A stretch of 64,000 bases of DNA from Amorphochlora amoebiformis (GCA_054601695.1 BAAHQB010000244.1:186001-250000); one strand, 5' to 3'; counted from the first letter of the stretch, positions 1 through 43,218 are shown. Program-made: numbers and translations. Notes: generated by a model from the letters alone, not told the origin.

Positions 1-9
1 ATCTTAGAC

Positions 10-61
10 GCTAACCCTAACCCTAACCCTTAACCCTAACCCTAACCCTAACCCTAACCCT
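10..61. repeat. CCCTAA telomere-type array at window start
   Basis: About eight CCCTAA hexamers (plus strand) with one CCCTTAA variant. The array is internal, not a chromosome end, because gene-like sequence follows at once. It resembles the intronic arrays further right. Confidence 0.9.
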
Positions 62-83
62 CAGCGAGATGGTTTTTTCTGAG

Positions 84-772
<689 letters not shown>

Positions 773-799
773 TGTGATATATTGGGATATTTATCTATG

Positions 800-863
<64 letters not shown>

Positions 864-869
864 TCTGTG

Positions 870-920
<51 letters not shown>

Positions 921-950
921 CAGTGTAATAAATGTATACATGTATACATA

Positions 951-2239
<1,289 letters not shown>

Positions 2240-2301
2240 GTATACATATACATATACGTATATGTAAATATATATATATTTAGTATTGTATATGCATATA
2301 G

Positions 2302-5521
<3,220 letters not shown>

Positions 5522-5544
5522 AAAAAAAAAAACCACATATAATA

Positions 5545-5633
5545 GAGCTTAGAGACGTCAAGAGAGAGGGGGGGAAGAGAGAGAGGGTTAGGGAGAGACA
5601 CAGGGATAGAGAAGATGGAGAAAAGAGAGAGAG

Positions 5634-5688
<55 letters not shown>

Positions 5689-5835
5689 GAGAGAGACAGG
5701 GAGAGAGAGAAAGAACAAAAGAGAGTTAGAGAAAGAGTAAGAGAGAGAGAGGTTGCGAGAAAGAGAGAAAAAGAGAGAGATAGAGAGACAGAAGAGAGAG
5801 ATTGTAAGAGAGAGAGCTTAAGAGAAAGAGGGGAG
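5545..5835 (-). repeat. GA tract (CT on the minus strand)
   Basis: A GAGAGA-rich tract just 3' of gene A. Read on the minus strand it is a polypyrimidine tract ending in TCTCTAAG. It could serve the last intron of the minus-strand gene whose exon is at 6,040-6,081. No terminal exon can be fixed with confidence. Confidence 0.6.
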
Positions 5836-5960
5836 ATGCATATACAATATATATGTATATATGTGTGTATATATATATGTGTGTATATGTGTATGTATTT
5901 AGATACACACACACATATATATATATATATAACATATAAATATATATATATATACATAAA

Positions 5961-6002
<42 letters not shown>

Positions 6003-6039
6003 ATATATATATATATATATATATAAATATATATATAAC

Positions 6040-6081
6040 CTCTAATCTTCTCATATCGGCCTCGTAGATGTAATCTACTTC
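6040..6081 (-). CDS. Isolated minus-strand exon
   Basis: A 42-nt segment lies between an AG acceptor (TTATTCAG on the minus strand) and a GT donor (GTTATAT). It reads [14 protein letters not shown] in phase 0. A second frame is also open, so the reading is not unique. It lies between the ends of gene A and the start of gene B, on the opposite strand to both. A possible earlier exon of the same gene ends its intron at 6,346, where GTTTTAG precedes GGTCTTTAAGAGTAG. The product is unknown. Confidence 0.4.
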
Positions 6082-6095
6082 CTGAATAAGTATGG

Positions 6096-6133
<38 letters not shown>

Positions 6134-6251
6134 CATACACGTATATATATATATATTATATATACATATGTATGTATGTATATATATATATATATATCTG
6201 GATATAGATATATGCACATCTATACATAGACATATACACATATATATATAA

Positions 6252-6284
<33 letters not shown>

Positions 6285-7121
6285 TAGGAAGCCATAAATA
6301 TGTTTTGCCGTCTACCAGTTCTATCTCCGTCTACTCTTAAAGACCCTAAAACCCTTGTAATTACCCTAACCCTAACCCTAACCCTAACCCTAACCCTAAT
6401 CCTAACCCTAACCCCTAACCCTAACCTCAACGCCCTAAAACACTCGTAATCACCCTAACCCTAACTCTTAACCCTAACCCTAACTCTAACCCTAACCCTA
6501 ACCCCTAACCCTTTCCTCAACACCCTAAAAGACTCGTAATCACCCTAACCCTAACTCTAACCCTAACCCCTAAGCCTAACCCTAACCCCTAACCCTAGCT
6601 CTAACCCCGAACCCTTTCCTCAACACCCTAAAACTCTTGTAATAACCCTAACCCTAACCCCTGAGCCTAACCCTAACCCCTAACCCTAACCCCTAACCAT
6701 CACCTCAACGCTCTAAAACGCTCGTAATCGCCCTAATCCTAACAACTCTAACCCTAACCTTAAATCTAACCCTAACCCTGACCCTAACCCTAAAACACTT
6801 GTTATCACCCTAGCCCTAACCCTAACCCTAAGCCTAACCTTAACCCTAACCCTAACCCCTAACCCTAACTTCAACACCCAAGAACACTCATTATCAACCC
6901 TAACCCTAACCCTAACCCTAACCCTAACCCTAACCCCTAACCCTAACTTCAACACCCAAGAATACTCATTATTAACCCTAACCCTAACCCTAACCCTAAC
7001 CCTAACCCCTAATCCTAGCCCTAACCCTAACCTTAACCCTAACCCCTAACCCTAGCCCTAACCCTAACCCTAATGCTGACCCTAACCCTAATTGTAATCC
7101 CATCCTAACCCTACCCTAAGT
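6285..7121 (-). repeat. Degenerate telomeric array with about seven acceptor-edge copies
   Basis: CCCTAA-type repeats (plus strand) are interrupted about every 80-90 bp by a variant of CAACACCCTAAAACACTCGTAATCACC. Copies sit near 6,427, 6,517, 6,620, 6,705, 6,785, 6,870 and 6,948. On the minus strand each reads ATTACGAGTGTTTTAG then GGTGTTGAGG. This matches the junction at 6,345/6,346 (ATTACAAGGGTTTTAG then GGTCTTTAAG). The block therefore looks like an intron grown from copies of its own 3' splice site with telomeric spacers. Leu/Gly/Val frames over it are artefacts. Confidence 0.7.
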
Positions 7122-7211
7122 CCCGTATATACACATATATATAATATGTATGTATGAATATATAAATATATAATATGCATATATGCAAATACATATATAG
7201 ATATATATTTG

Positions 7212-7282
<71 letters not shown>

Positions 7283-7417
7283 TCACAAGCCAATATACAT
7301 GCTTTGAAGGCTATTAACCCATATATATACACACATATACATATATATATATATACAAATACATATACATATACATATACATATCTTCTCGGGTCAGAAC
7401 TCCATTATTCTCATCTC

Positions 7418-7684
7418 AACCTAACCCTAACCTTAACCCTAACCCTAACCTTAACCCTAACCCTAACCTTAACCCTAACACTAACCCTAACGCTAACAAT
7501 GTCGGATTCTATGGCCATACACACCAACCCTAACCATAACCCTAACCCTAACCCTAACCCTAACCCCCCACAATGTGGAGTCAATGGTCCTCGGACTAAG
7601 ACATGCTGAATAATCTGATCCTAACCCTAACCCTAATCCTAACCCTAACCCTAATCCTAACCCTAACCCTAACCCTAACCCTTT
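7418..7684. repeat. CCCTAA arrays with the 45-bp core element
   Basis: CCCTAA arrays at 7,418-7,500, 7,527-7,566 and 7,618-7,684 surround a core at about 7,573-7,618 (GAGTCAATGGTCCTCGGACT, then AAGACATGCTGAATAATCTG). The same core recurs at 27.7, 28.1, 31.7, 32.1, 32.2 and 45.4 kb. The last array runs straight into the CCCTTTTAG acceptor of the first firm exon of gene B. Confidence 0.85.
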
Positions 7685-7687
7685 TAG

Positions 7688-20277
<12,590 letters not shown>

Positions 20278-20309
20278 AACTTGCGATATTTTGTTGCATT
20301 TTTATTTAG

Positions 20310-20348
20310 GAAGTTGAGTTTTTGAGAAACCTGGAGAACCACGAATAA
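20310..20348 (+). CDS. Possible alternative last exon of gene B
   Basis: A strong acceptor (TTTTTATTTAG) precedes EVEFLRNLENHE and a TAA stop. It lies 33 bp after the chosen stop of gene B. It could be an alternative terminal exon, or 3' UTR that is open by chance. I see no donor in the preceding exon that clearly serves it. Confidence 0.25.
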   Translation, partial: EVEFLRNLENHE

Positions 20349-20360
20349 GAATAACAGATA

Positions 20361-20409
<49 letters not shown>

Positions 20410-20741
20410 ACAACTTTTTAAATATATACACCGTAAATGTACACTAGAATATATAGTGTATCATCTAGATATACTGTATATGTCTAGATGTATATAATAT
20501 ATAATATATATATATGTGTGTGTGTGTGTGTGTATATTAATAAATTATTTATATATATTTAATGACATAGAAAGTTTGAAGACATTATCATATGCGGCCC
20601 CTACTAGCCAAACTAGCCTAACGTTTCAAATTTTGTGTCGACTAAAAGTATCTAGTTCATGATACTAGTGACATCTCGTTCATGATATGTGCGAGTCAGA
20701 GTCGTGAATAGGATTTCCACATATGGTTTCCGCTGGTAATT

Positions 20742-20786
20742 TAGTGTTACGTACGTACGTACGTACGTGTACGTACGTACTGTGAC

Positions 20787-20839
<53 letters not shown>

Positions 20840-20875
20840 TATTTTACAGTCTGTACGTACGTACACGTACGTACG
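20742..20875. repeat. ACGT-rich inverted repeat flanking a TA array
   Basis: The left arm (about 20,750-20,786) is TACGTACGTACGTGTACGTA followed by CGTACTGT. The right arm (about 20,847-20,874) is ACAGTCTGTACGTACGTACA followed by CGTACGTACGTA. The arms are nearly complementary over ~26 bp and enclose a ~45-bp TA array. The stretch 20,278-21,311 has no gene that I can support. Confidence 0.8.
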
Positions 20876-21311
20876 TATACGCATCTAGATACAGTATATG
20901 CACAACGCGCATACAGCCTAGTCTAGTGCGCACACTTGTGTGATGCTAGCATTGTCAACATATGTACATATCATGATGATCATGAAGTTTAGATATCTCG
21001 ATCATCCAGTAGGGTTAAGTATCTAGAGGATACTACTAGTATCTTATTTATATATATATATAAATATATATATATATATGTATGTGTGTGTATATACACA
21101 TATATGTCACATCCCGCATATAGTCCTAATATAGAGGTATATAATTCTATATGTATGTGTGTGTGTATTATATAATATAAATATATATATATATATATAT
21201 GTGTATGTGTGTGAATGTGTATGTATATATATATTTTACTGTCATGCCCGAGTGGTGCATAAGGTTGGTATATCTACGAGATTTAGTGTCATCTAGATCA
21301 TAGTGCATATA

Positions 21312-22391
<1,080 letters not shown>

Positions 22392-22404
22392 CTGTTTTCA
22401 AATT

Positions 22405-22461
<57 letters not shown>

Positions 22462-22486
22462 GCATGCATATTAGGTGTACATAACA

Positions 22487-22565
22487 TTATCTTATAAGTA
22501 AATATTTGTTGTATATATTTATATGTGGGTATACATAACATTATCTTATAAATAAATATTTGTTG

Positions 22566-22570
<5 letters not shown>
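22487..22570 (+). repeat. Two copies of a 45-bp segment
   Basis: GTACATAACATTATCTTATA AGTAAATATTTGTTGTAT is repeated as GTATACATAACATTATCTTA TAAATAAATATTTGTTGTAT. The first copy follows CATATTAG and carries a GTAAAT donor-like site, so it could be a short plus-strand exon with a donor-edge copy. The stretch 22,392-24,126 otherwise holds TA arrays. Confidence 0.4.
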
Positions 22571-22609
<39 letters not shown>

Positions 22610-22686
22610 GATATATAAATATATATACATGAAAATGTGTATTACGTACACGTTAATGTACACATAGTGTTTATATCGCTATAATG

Positions 22687-22759
<73 letters not shown>

Positions 22760-22840
22760 GTATATACAAACATTTAAATTATCTAGTATATGTAGATGTA
22801 TATATATGTATATATATATATATATATATGTAATATTTAC

Positions 22841-22878
<38 letters not shown>

Positions 22879-22913
22879 ATATCTAAAATATCTAGTATAC
22901 ATACAAGTAAATC

Positions 22914-22945
<32 letters not shown>

Positions 22946-22982
22946 TTATATGTGTGTAAATATGTGTATATATGTATATATA

Positions 22983-22995
22983 CTATTATTACTAC

Positions 22996-23026
<31 letters not shown>

Positions 23027-23030
23027 GTTA
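22983..23030. repeat. (TTA)n microsatellite
   Basis: About 15 ATT/TTA triplets between TA arrays. Confidence 0.95.
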
Positions 23031-23123
23031 TATATATACATATATATATATATATATGATGTATAAATATATGCGTATATATATGTGTGTGTATATGTGT
23101 ATTTGCATATATGTATATCTATA

Positions 23124-23154
<31 letters not shown>

Positions 23155-23235
23155 GTATATGTATATATATATATATGCATATATAATACATGTACATACA
23201 TATATACACATACATGATACACATAATATAAACAT

Positions 23236-23266
23236 ATACGTGTGCGTGCACTCACTATAGTCTTCG

Positions 23267-23308
<42 letters not shown>

Positions 23309-23360
23309 TATATACATACATACACATATACAAATACATGTGAATATATGTGTATGTGTA

Positions 23361-23409
<49 letters not shown>

Positions 23410-23474
23410 CCATACATACATATACATATACATACATACTGTGCATGCACTCACTAATAGTCCTCGAAAGACTT

Positions 23475-23517
<43 letters not shown>

Positions 23518-23533
23518 TACATATACATACATA

Positions 23534-23581
<48 letters not shown>

Positions 23582-23677
23582 TTTATATATATATACATAC
23601 ATATACATATACATACATACTGTGCATGCACTCCACTATAGTCCTCGAGAGACTGGTTTATGTATATACATATACAC

Positions 23678-23763
<86 letters not shown>

Positions 23764-23834
23764 GTATACATATACATACATACTGTGCATGCACTCCACT
23801 ATAGTCCTCGAGAGACTGGTTTATGTATATACAC

Positions 23835-23876
<42 letters not shown>

Positions 23877-23899
23877 AATATATGCATACATATACATGC

Positions 23900-23941
<42 letters not shown>

Positions 23942-23998
23942 GTATACATATACATACATACTTTGCATGCACTCACTATAGTCCTCGAGAGACTGGTT
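23236..23998 (+). repeat. Five acceptor-edge copies upstream of gene C last exon
   Basis: The junction GTGCATGCACTCACTATAG then TCCTCGAGAGACTGG occurs near 23,236, 23,443, 23,622, 23,787 and 23,963 before the true exon at 24,127. Each copy keeps the AG and then diverges into GTTTATGTATAT, so each is also followed by a GT. Spacers are TA arrays with ATACATAC segments. Confidence 0.95.
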
Positions 23999-24001
23999 TA
24001 T

Positions 24002-24032
<31 letters not shown>

Positions 24033-24126
24033 GCATACATATACATACATATATATGTATACATACATACATATACATACATGCATACATACATATACAT
24101 ACATACTGCGCATGCACTCACTATAG

Positions 24127-24209
24127 TCCTCGAGAGACTGGTTGGGGAGCAGAAAGCGTCTATCTTCGTGAAAATGTTTAAAATGAAAGATTTTGTCCGA
24201 AATTTTTAG
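24127..24209 (+). CDS. Gene C: terminal exon, unrecognised
   Basis: After the acceptor at 24,126 the phase-1 frame reads [15 protein letters not shown] and then [11 protein letters not shown] to a TAG stop (28 codons with the stop). A second frame ([17 protein letters not shown], stop TAA) is also open, so the reading depends on the missing upstream exon. The exon is clearly set off from the TA DNA and is the endpoint of five upstream edge copies. It is convergent with the zinc-finger gene to its right. The family is unknown. Confidence 0.45.
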
Positions 24210-24345
24210 AAATTTCGAAGAATTGCGCGCGCCGCATAGCTGAGAGTAGTAATGGTGTAGGTGTATGGGGTAGGCAATATGGTGTGTATGTGTATATTTA
24301 TGTTTATATATGTGTATATTTATGTTTACATGTGTGTATATTTAT

Positions 24346-24403
<58 letters not shown>

Positions 24404-24551
24404 CTATATATATATATGTAAATATATTTATATATATATATATATGTGTGTGTATGAATTGTATATTTTTTTGTTATACATATGTGCATATATATAGTCT
24501 TTAGAGTTACACTTACCAGTAGCTGGGAGGAATAAATGTTGTAGTATATTA

Positions 24552-24596
<45 letters not shown>

Positions 24597-24626
24597 GTGT
24601 GTGTGTATGTGTGTGTGTGTGTGTAC

Positions 24627-24701
<75 letters not shown>

Positions 24702-24837
24702 GCATGTGTATACATGTATATCATACTAAAAATATGTACAAAGATATACAGATGTAAAACATATCATATACCTATGATATTACACATATACTTCATGTAC
24801 ATATAATATACATATATATATAGAGAGAAAGAGAGAG

Positions 24838-24875
<38 letters not shown>

Positions 24876-24939
24876 TGTTAATATTTATGAAATTCGTAAA
24901 ACTGAATATGTGTATATCTGCTGAATATTTACACATACA

Positions 24940-24990
<51 letters not shown>

Positions 24991-25001
24991 TTAAATATAT
25001 G

Positions 25002-25039
<38 letters not shown>

Positions 25040-25109
25040 ATCTACATATATATATATATATGTATGTATGTATATATTTAGTACATATATACTTGTACAT
25101 ATAAACTAC

Positions 25110-25130
25110 CTAATTAATCTATTTGATGAC
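25110..25130 (-). CDS. Candidate 21-nt microexon of the zinc-finger gene
   Basis: On the minus strand TTTTAG precedes 21 nt and a GTAGTT donor follows. In the phase left open by exon 26461-26370 it reads RSSNRLI. This puts a Leu five residues after the Phe of the ninth finger, as in the C2H2 consensus. No following His-bearing exon was found. The stretch 24,210-26,369 otherwise holds TA and ATA arrays. Confidence 0.25.
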
Positions 25131-25150
25131 CTAAAATATATATATACATT

Positions 25151-25220
<70 letters not shown>

Positions 25221-25350
25221 TAATGAATGTAGACATACATACGTGTATCTGCATATTTAAGTATATAGTGATTACATATTTATTCATTCTCCATATATGT
25301 ATATAAATGAATATATAGATATATATATGTACAGATGTATACAGATGTAT

Positions 25351-25390
<40 letters not shown>

Positions 25391-25396
25391 AGAAAA

Positions 25397-25438
<42 letters not shown>

Positions 25439-25475
25439 TACATATACAATATATATATATATATATACACACTAC

Positions 25476-25522
<47 letters not shown>

Positions 25523-25556
25523 GATATATATCTATAATTATGCGTATACATTTATA

Positions 25557-25592
<36 letters not shown>

Positions 25593-25655
25593 CATTATAT
25601 ATATACTACATATATATTTATACATATATATATATATATATAATATATATATATA

Positions 25656-25672
25656 ATAAAAAAAATAATAAA

Positions 25673-25732
<60 letters not shown>
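25656..25732. repeat. (ATA)n microsatellite
   Basis: About 25 AAT/ATA triplets. The Asn-rich frame over it is an artefact. Confidence 0.95.
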
Positions 25733-25734
<2 letters not shown>

Positions 25735-25750
25735 GTATACATTTATAATG

Positions 25751-25795
<45 letters not shown>

Positions 25796-25815
25796 AGAGA
25801 GAGAGATATGCGTAC

Positions 25816-25870
<55 letters not shown>

Positions 25871-25961
25871 CATATATATAATATATATTTATATGTATAT
25901 ATGTACTCTTTATATATTTATACAAATTACACTTTAACTTTCGTCCACCTTAAATGTATAT

Positions 25962-26009
<48 letters not shown>

Positions 26010-26068
26010 TCAAATAAATACATTTTACACATATTATTGTTTCGGGCACCTTGCATGTACCATCTTGT

Positions 26069-26121
<53 letters not shown>

Positions 26122-26190
26122 TTACCTTAAATACATACATTTTACACATATTATTGTTTCGGGCACCTTGCATGTACCATCTTGTTTATA

Positions 26191-26225
<35 letters not shown>

Positions 26226-26298
26226 TTTATATATATTTACCTTAAATACATACATTTAACACATATTATTGTTTCGGGCACCTTGCATGTACCATCTT

Positions 26299-26335
<37 letters not shown>

Positions 26336-26369
26336 CATATATATATATATATATTTTATATATATTTAC

Positions 26370-38351
<11,982 letters not shown>

Positions 38352-38965
38352 CCCTATCCGCCACCTGTATGATATTTTCTCACTAGCTTAGAGGGCACGT
38401 GTGGGCGTCGAAAGCTACCTGTTGATCCTTTTAACTTGTGCTTGAACCCTCCGGCTTGGCTCTACGTTTACAAGACGTCGTCAACCTCATAGATAGGAAA
38501 TAAAGGGTACATAAAAGCCTTGAATGCTACCTGTCGATCCTTTTTGGACCTATCGTGAATGCTCGGCCTGGGCTTAGGGGTGTGATATTTGTGTCACAAA
38601 CCTCACAAAATGCCTAAAAGTGTGTCAGGGTGCGTACCTTGTCACTTGAGATGCTTTCTCGAGCTGGTATTTCCAATATTTTCGAACGAATTGATGGTAC
38701 AGTACTATTTATAGATTTTGTGGACGCTGATATGATTCAAAATTCGTGAGGGGGGGGGAAAGGGGTCGACAGCCTTCCCGATTCGGTGGCTACTTTGGGC
38801 CGGTAAATTAATAATTATTATTATTTAAATTGGGATATTAAAGAAGGGATATCCTCAACATCTATCTTTGATATATTTGTGTAATATTTTATTTTATCGG
38901 CGTGGTATCCATAGATTCCGTGATACATTTACGCGCGTTGGCTAGTTGGATCAACTTGACGGAAA
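38352..38965. promoter_or_regulatory. Bidirectional intergenic region
   Basis: 614 bp of normal composition, nearly free of TA arrays, separates the divergent start codons of the zinc-finger gene (minus) and the coiled-coil gene (plus). It contains an imperfect repeat (GAAAGCTACCTGTTGATCCT near 38,410 and GAATGCTACCTGTCGATCCT near 38,524) and a G9 run near 38,750. It most likely holds both promoters and 5' UTRs. I identify no defined element. Confidence 0.55.
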
Positions 38966-39448
38966 ATGGAAGACACGGGTAGAATCGAACTAAATATAGC
39001 GAGAAACCGGGGATACGGAGGTGGGTTGAAAGTGGTAAGGGGCTTGAGATATTTGTTTTCGAATATTTGGGCAATATTCCGTAATTTTGTAGATGTGGGC
39101 ATTTTTAAGCTTCGGAGGGACCTGACTGAGCTGCAGGTTGGAGAATAGAGATACGTATCCATATAGTATGAGCTTGTGTGCATAATCTTAATCGTATTTA
39201 GATGGTTTATGACGTATCCATATAGTATGAGCTTGTGTGCATAATCTTAATCGTATTTAGATGGTTTATGATATGTAAATTGTATTTTTGTGTATAGATA
39301 TATGATGAATATGTAAATGTATACTTATGTAATATACATATACCGTATAATATACATATATAATATACATATATTATATAATATATATATATATATGTAT
39401 ATGTGTGTGTGTATATATATACAATATACACCTATTATTTAATATATT

Positions 39449-39547
<99 letters not shown>

Positions 39548-39835
39548 GTATGTAAACAAATATATATATATATATATATATACGTGTGTGTGGGGGTATG
39601 TACACATGCATATAAATACACACATTCGGGCTCATGAAGATATATACATTATATATATATAATATATACAATATATATATATATATATGTATATATTATA
39701 CATGAAAAAGCTGCACATATACTATCTATCAACCACGTGTAGACGTATATAACGTATTTATTTAATAGGAGCAAACGAGTTTGTACATGAAGACGCTTCG
39801 ATGTCAAACGGAAGAGAGTAATACATACACATATA

Positions 39836-39876
<41 letters not shown>

Positions 39877-39905
39877 CGTGTATAATTACATTTTACATAT
39901 ATATA

Positions 39906-39946
<41 letters not shown>

Positions 39947-39972
39947 TATATATATATATATACATATATGTA

Positions 39973-40064
<92 letters not shown>

Positions 40065-40078
40065 GTGTATATATGTGC

Positions 40079-40118
<40 letters not shown>

Positions 40119-40510
40119 TGTGTGTATACATACATGTATATATATATATATATAACATACATATAAAACATACATACACACAAATATATAAACACGCACA
40201 CTCACATGCAACCCTGTCCCTCCATCAGATAAATCCACGTATCAAGCCCTACCCCCCATCACGTAGGTTTCCAGCTCTAACCTCATGATTTCACCTCCTA
40301 TGACCCTTTCCTTGTCCTAGTCCTGGGTCCAATCCCAAGGCTTATCCTGACCGCTTTTAAAGCATTGTGAGAAACATGCTCTCCTAGAATCACACGTGCC
40401 TGATCTCTGCTCATATCCTACCAGTAGACCCTCTGGAGTGGAAACTCGTGGTTTTGATGATATTAATAGACGGCTGAGCCATTTGGAGGTGTTGTATATA
40501 TTTTTATATA

Positions 40511-40553
<43 letters not shown>

Positions 40554-40609
40554 TACATACTTGTATGTGTACATGTAGTATTATATCTACATCCATATTT
40601 TCTTTACAT

Positions 40610-40655
<46 letters not shown>

Positions 40656-40657
40656 CC

Positions 40658-40732
<75 letters not shown>

Positions 40733-41167
40733 ATATTTATATATATATATATTTATATTTATATATATATATATACATACATATATATATATAGAAATAA
40801 ACTCATAACACTCCGAATTCAAACCCGAAAAGATCTCCCAAGCCTCCTTATATATACAATTCTTCGACTAAGTCATCAGGAAGTTCCACATCAATAAGTT
40901 CCAAACCAATAGGCCACGTGCATATCGGGCCTCCGTCAGCTCACAGCCCGTCAGGAGAGGCTAGAGCGTCTGGTAAAGCCGTTGCAAGAGGTAACGGACG
41001 TATGGGGGAAGGGGGGGGCGGGGGTGAAGAGAGGAGAGAGCAAGTGTCAGATTTATGTATTTTTAATGTATTAAGTATATGTTTTAAGATTTTATGGTAA
41101 GGAAGATAAAGGTTGGTGTTGAGAATCGAGTCTGTTTGTAGGTGTTGTAGTATTTTATGTATGTATG

Positions 41168-41209
<42 letters not shown>

Positions 41210-41229
41210 GAATATATAAAATATAAGAG

Positions 41230-41265
<36 letters not shown>

Positions 41266-41421
41266 ACAGATATCTATTATACATATAAACATATATATAT
41301 ATATATACATATAGATATGTATATATGTATATCATATAGCTATATACGAATATAAGACTGGCTATACAGTTACATTTTCAGGTGAGGAAAGCACAGTTTA
41401 CATTTGTCAAGAGTATTGTAA

Positions 41422-41468
<47 letters not shown>

Positions 41469-42010
41469 ATATATATATATACATATATACATACATTTAT
41501 AATTCCAGGTGAGAAAAGCACAAGTCGCAGTTGAAAACAGAGTCAATGGGCTAGAGGAACGGCAAACCGCAATCAAGAAGGTATATATTCAGGCTATATC
41601 CTTCAAATCTATCTTCATCCATCAGACTTGCTCTCTCTGTCTCTTCTTCTCCCCCCCCCTCTAACTCCCTCCGAAGCTCTCCATCTCTCTCTCTCTCGCT
41701 CTCTGTCCCCTGAGGTTGAGAGTAGCGCGAGAGAGGGATAGAAGAGAGACAAGGAGATATAGATGGACGTGAGGACCGCTAACATAAGGGAGGCATGAGA
41801 TTGACAGAGGAGGAAAAGAAGCCTGAAATAGGGTACTGTTTTTCTAGGAGATCGAGCAGATGCAAAGGCAAGTGGAATGGGAGCTTCGAGAGGCAATGAG
41901 CGAGAGGGAAAAGTCTGTAGAAGTGCTTAGTGTACGGTGTAGCGAGAAGGTATATGTTTTAAATGTATATTCTCATATCTATGTAATATGTGAACATATG
42001 ATTACATATG

Positions 42011-42045
<35 letters not shown>

Positions 42046-42047
42046 AT

Positions 42048-42094
<47 letters not shown>

Positions 42095-42241
42095 TTACAG
42101 TTTTTTATTATATCCATATTAGGTAATAATATATAAGTGTAAATGTGTAAATATATAGGTACATTATGTTTTCACCAAACACATACATATATATATATAT
42201 ATATACATACATATATATGTACACAATATGTATATATCTAT

Positions 42242-42272
<31 letters not shown>

Positions 42273-42581
42273 ATATATAAAAACATATATATATATATAT
42301 ATATAATTCATATATGTATATATATAAACATAACCTTATAAACATACCTATAAGCAACATACACTCAATTCAAACACACAAACACACACATACTCATCAA
42401 ATTAATACACATACGTACACACAAAACACACATATAACCATCTAAATCTACCATTTCATATGCTCCTTTACTCTGAAAGCGGACTCAGATATATACCCAT
42501 TAGGTGGACATGCTCAGCGCAGAGCTAGAGGGGGTCAAGAATAAGGTTTCTACCCTCGCGAAGAGGATAAAAGAGAAGTAA
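38966..42581 (+). CDS. Coiled-coil protein, 206 residues
   Basis: Eight exons join in one frame from ATG to TAA: 38966-39136, 39769-39817, 40229-40262, 40425-40488, 40940-40990, 41509-41580, 41848-41949 and 42504-42581. The N-terminus reads [20 protein letters not shown]. From exon 4 on the protein is heptad-like and charged ([60 protein letters not shown]). It ends [11 protein letters not shown]. This predicts a long C-terminal coiled coil and a structural or scaffold role. I do not recognise the family. All seven junctions agree in phase. An acceptor-edge copy of exon 6 lies at 41,371-41,400. A GTAAGG-bounded 58-bp stretch inside exon 1 could be an intron but is open as it stands. Confidence 0.75.
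39153..39270. repeat. Perfect 59-bp tandem duplication
   Basis: The unit beginning ACGTATCCATATAGTATGAG and ending GATGGTTTATG occurs twice in direct succession (39,153-39,211 and 39,212-39,270), just after the donor of the first coiled-coil exon. The copies appear identical, so the duplication is recent. It contains no exon edge. Confidence 0.95.
41371..41402 (+). repeat. Acceptor-edge copy of coiled-coil exon 41509-41580
   Basis: ACATTTTCAG then GTGAGGAAAGCACAGTTTAC parallels TAATTCCAG then GTGAGAAAAGCACAAGTCGC at the true exon. The copy lies 120 bp upstream with an intact AG. Confidence 0.85.
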
Positions 42582-42806
42582 GCCCACAGAAATCCCAAAA
42601 TGATCCTTACAAGTGTGAAATCTTTACGTACATAAGTCCGAAAAAGGACCGTAAACACCTTACCTGCTAACACTTAACCCATAACCCTAGCCGCGATTTT
42701 AATTTATGTGAGTAGGACATAAGGAAATGTGATTTTTAACCCGTGAGCGTCTGTTGTAGTTTGATATTTTGGTTGTGTATGTAAGTTTGCATGTATGATA
42801 TATATT

Positions 42807-42843
<37 letters not shown>

Positions 42844-42857
42844 ATATATAAATATTT

Positions 42858-42919
<62 letters not shown>

Positions 42920-42999
42920 ATCTATATGTTTATATGAAATATAAATATAAAAATATATATATATATGCACATATAAGTAAATGGTTGTGTATATGTGTA
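42582..42999. other. Intergenic, no gene seen
   Basis: About 200 bp of ordinary sequence after the coiled-coil stop (probable 3' UTR), then TA arrays. No supported gene. Confidence 0.6.
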
Positions 43000-43212
43000 C
43001 CCTAACCCTAGCCATAACCCTAACCCTAACCCTAACCCTAACCCTAACCCTAACCCTAACCATAACCGTAACCCTGTCCCTCTAGGGTAAAGGTTGTAGG
43101 GATAGGGTTACGGTTAGGGTTAGGGCTTGCATTAGGGGTACATTTAGGGTTAGGGTTGAGGTTCGGGTTAGGGTTAGGGTTAGGGTTAGAGGGATAGGGT
43201 TACGGTTAGGAT
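43000..43212. repeat. Telomeric array with strand switch
   Basis: CCCTAA hexamers up to about 43,075 change, across TGTCCCTCTAGGGTAAAGG, to TTAGGG hexamers up to 43,212. The two halves face each other as an inverted repeat. The right half leads into the donor of the candidate exon at 43,219-43,386 (minus strand GTACTAATCCTAACCG). Confidence 0.85.
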
Positions 43213-43218
43213 TAGTAC

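Noticed and set aside
10-61. True chromosome end
   Set aside because: The array is short, internal, and repeated at many places inside introns.
23236-24209. CRISPR-like regular repeats
   Set aside because: Repeats are spaced by TA arrays of unequal length, sit in an intron of a eukaryotic gene, and end in an exon. There are no unique spacers.
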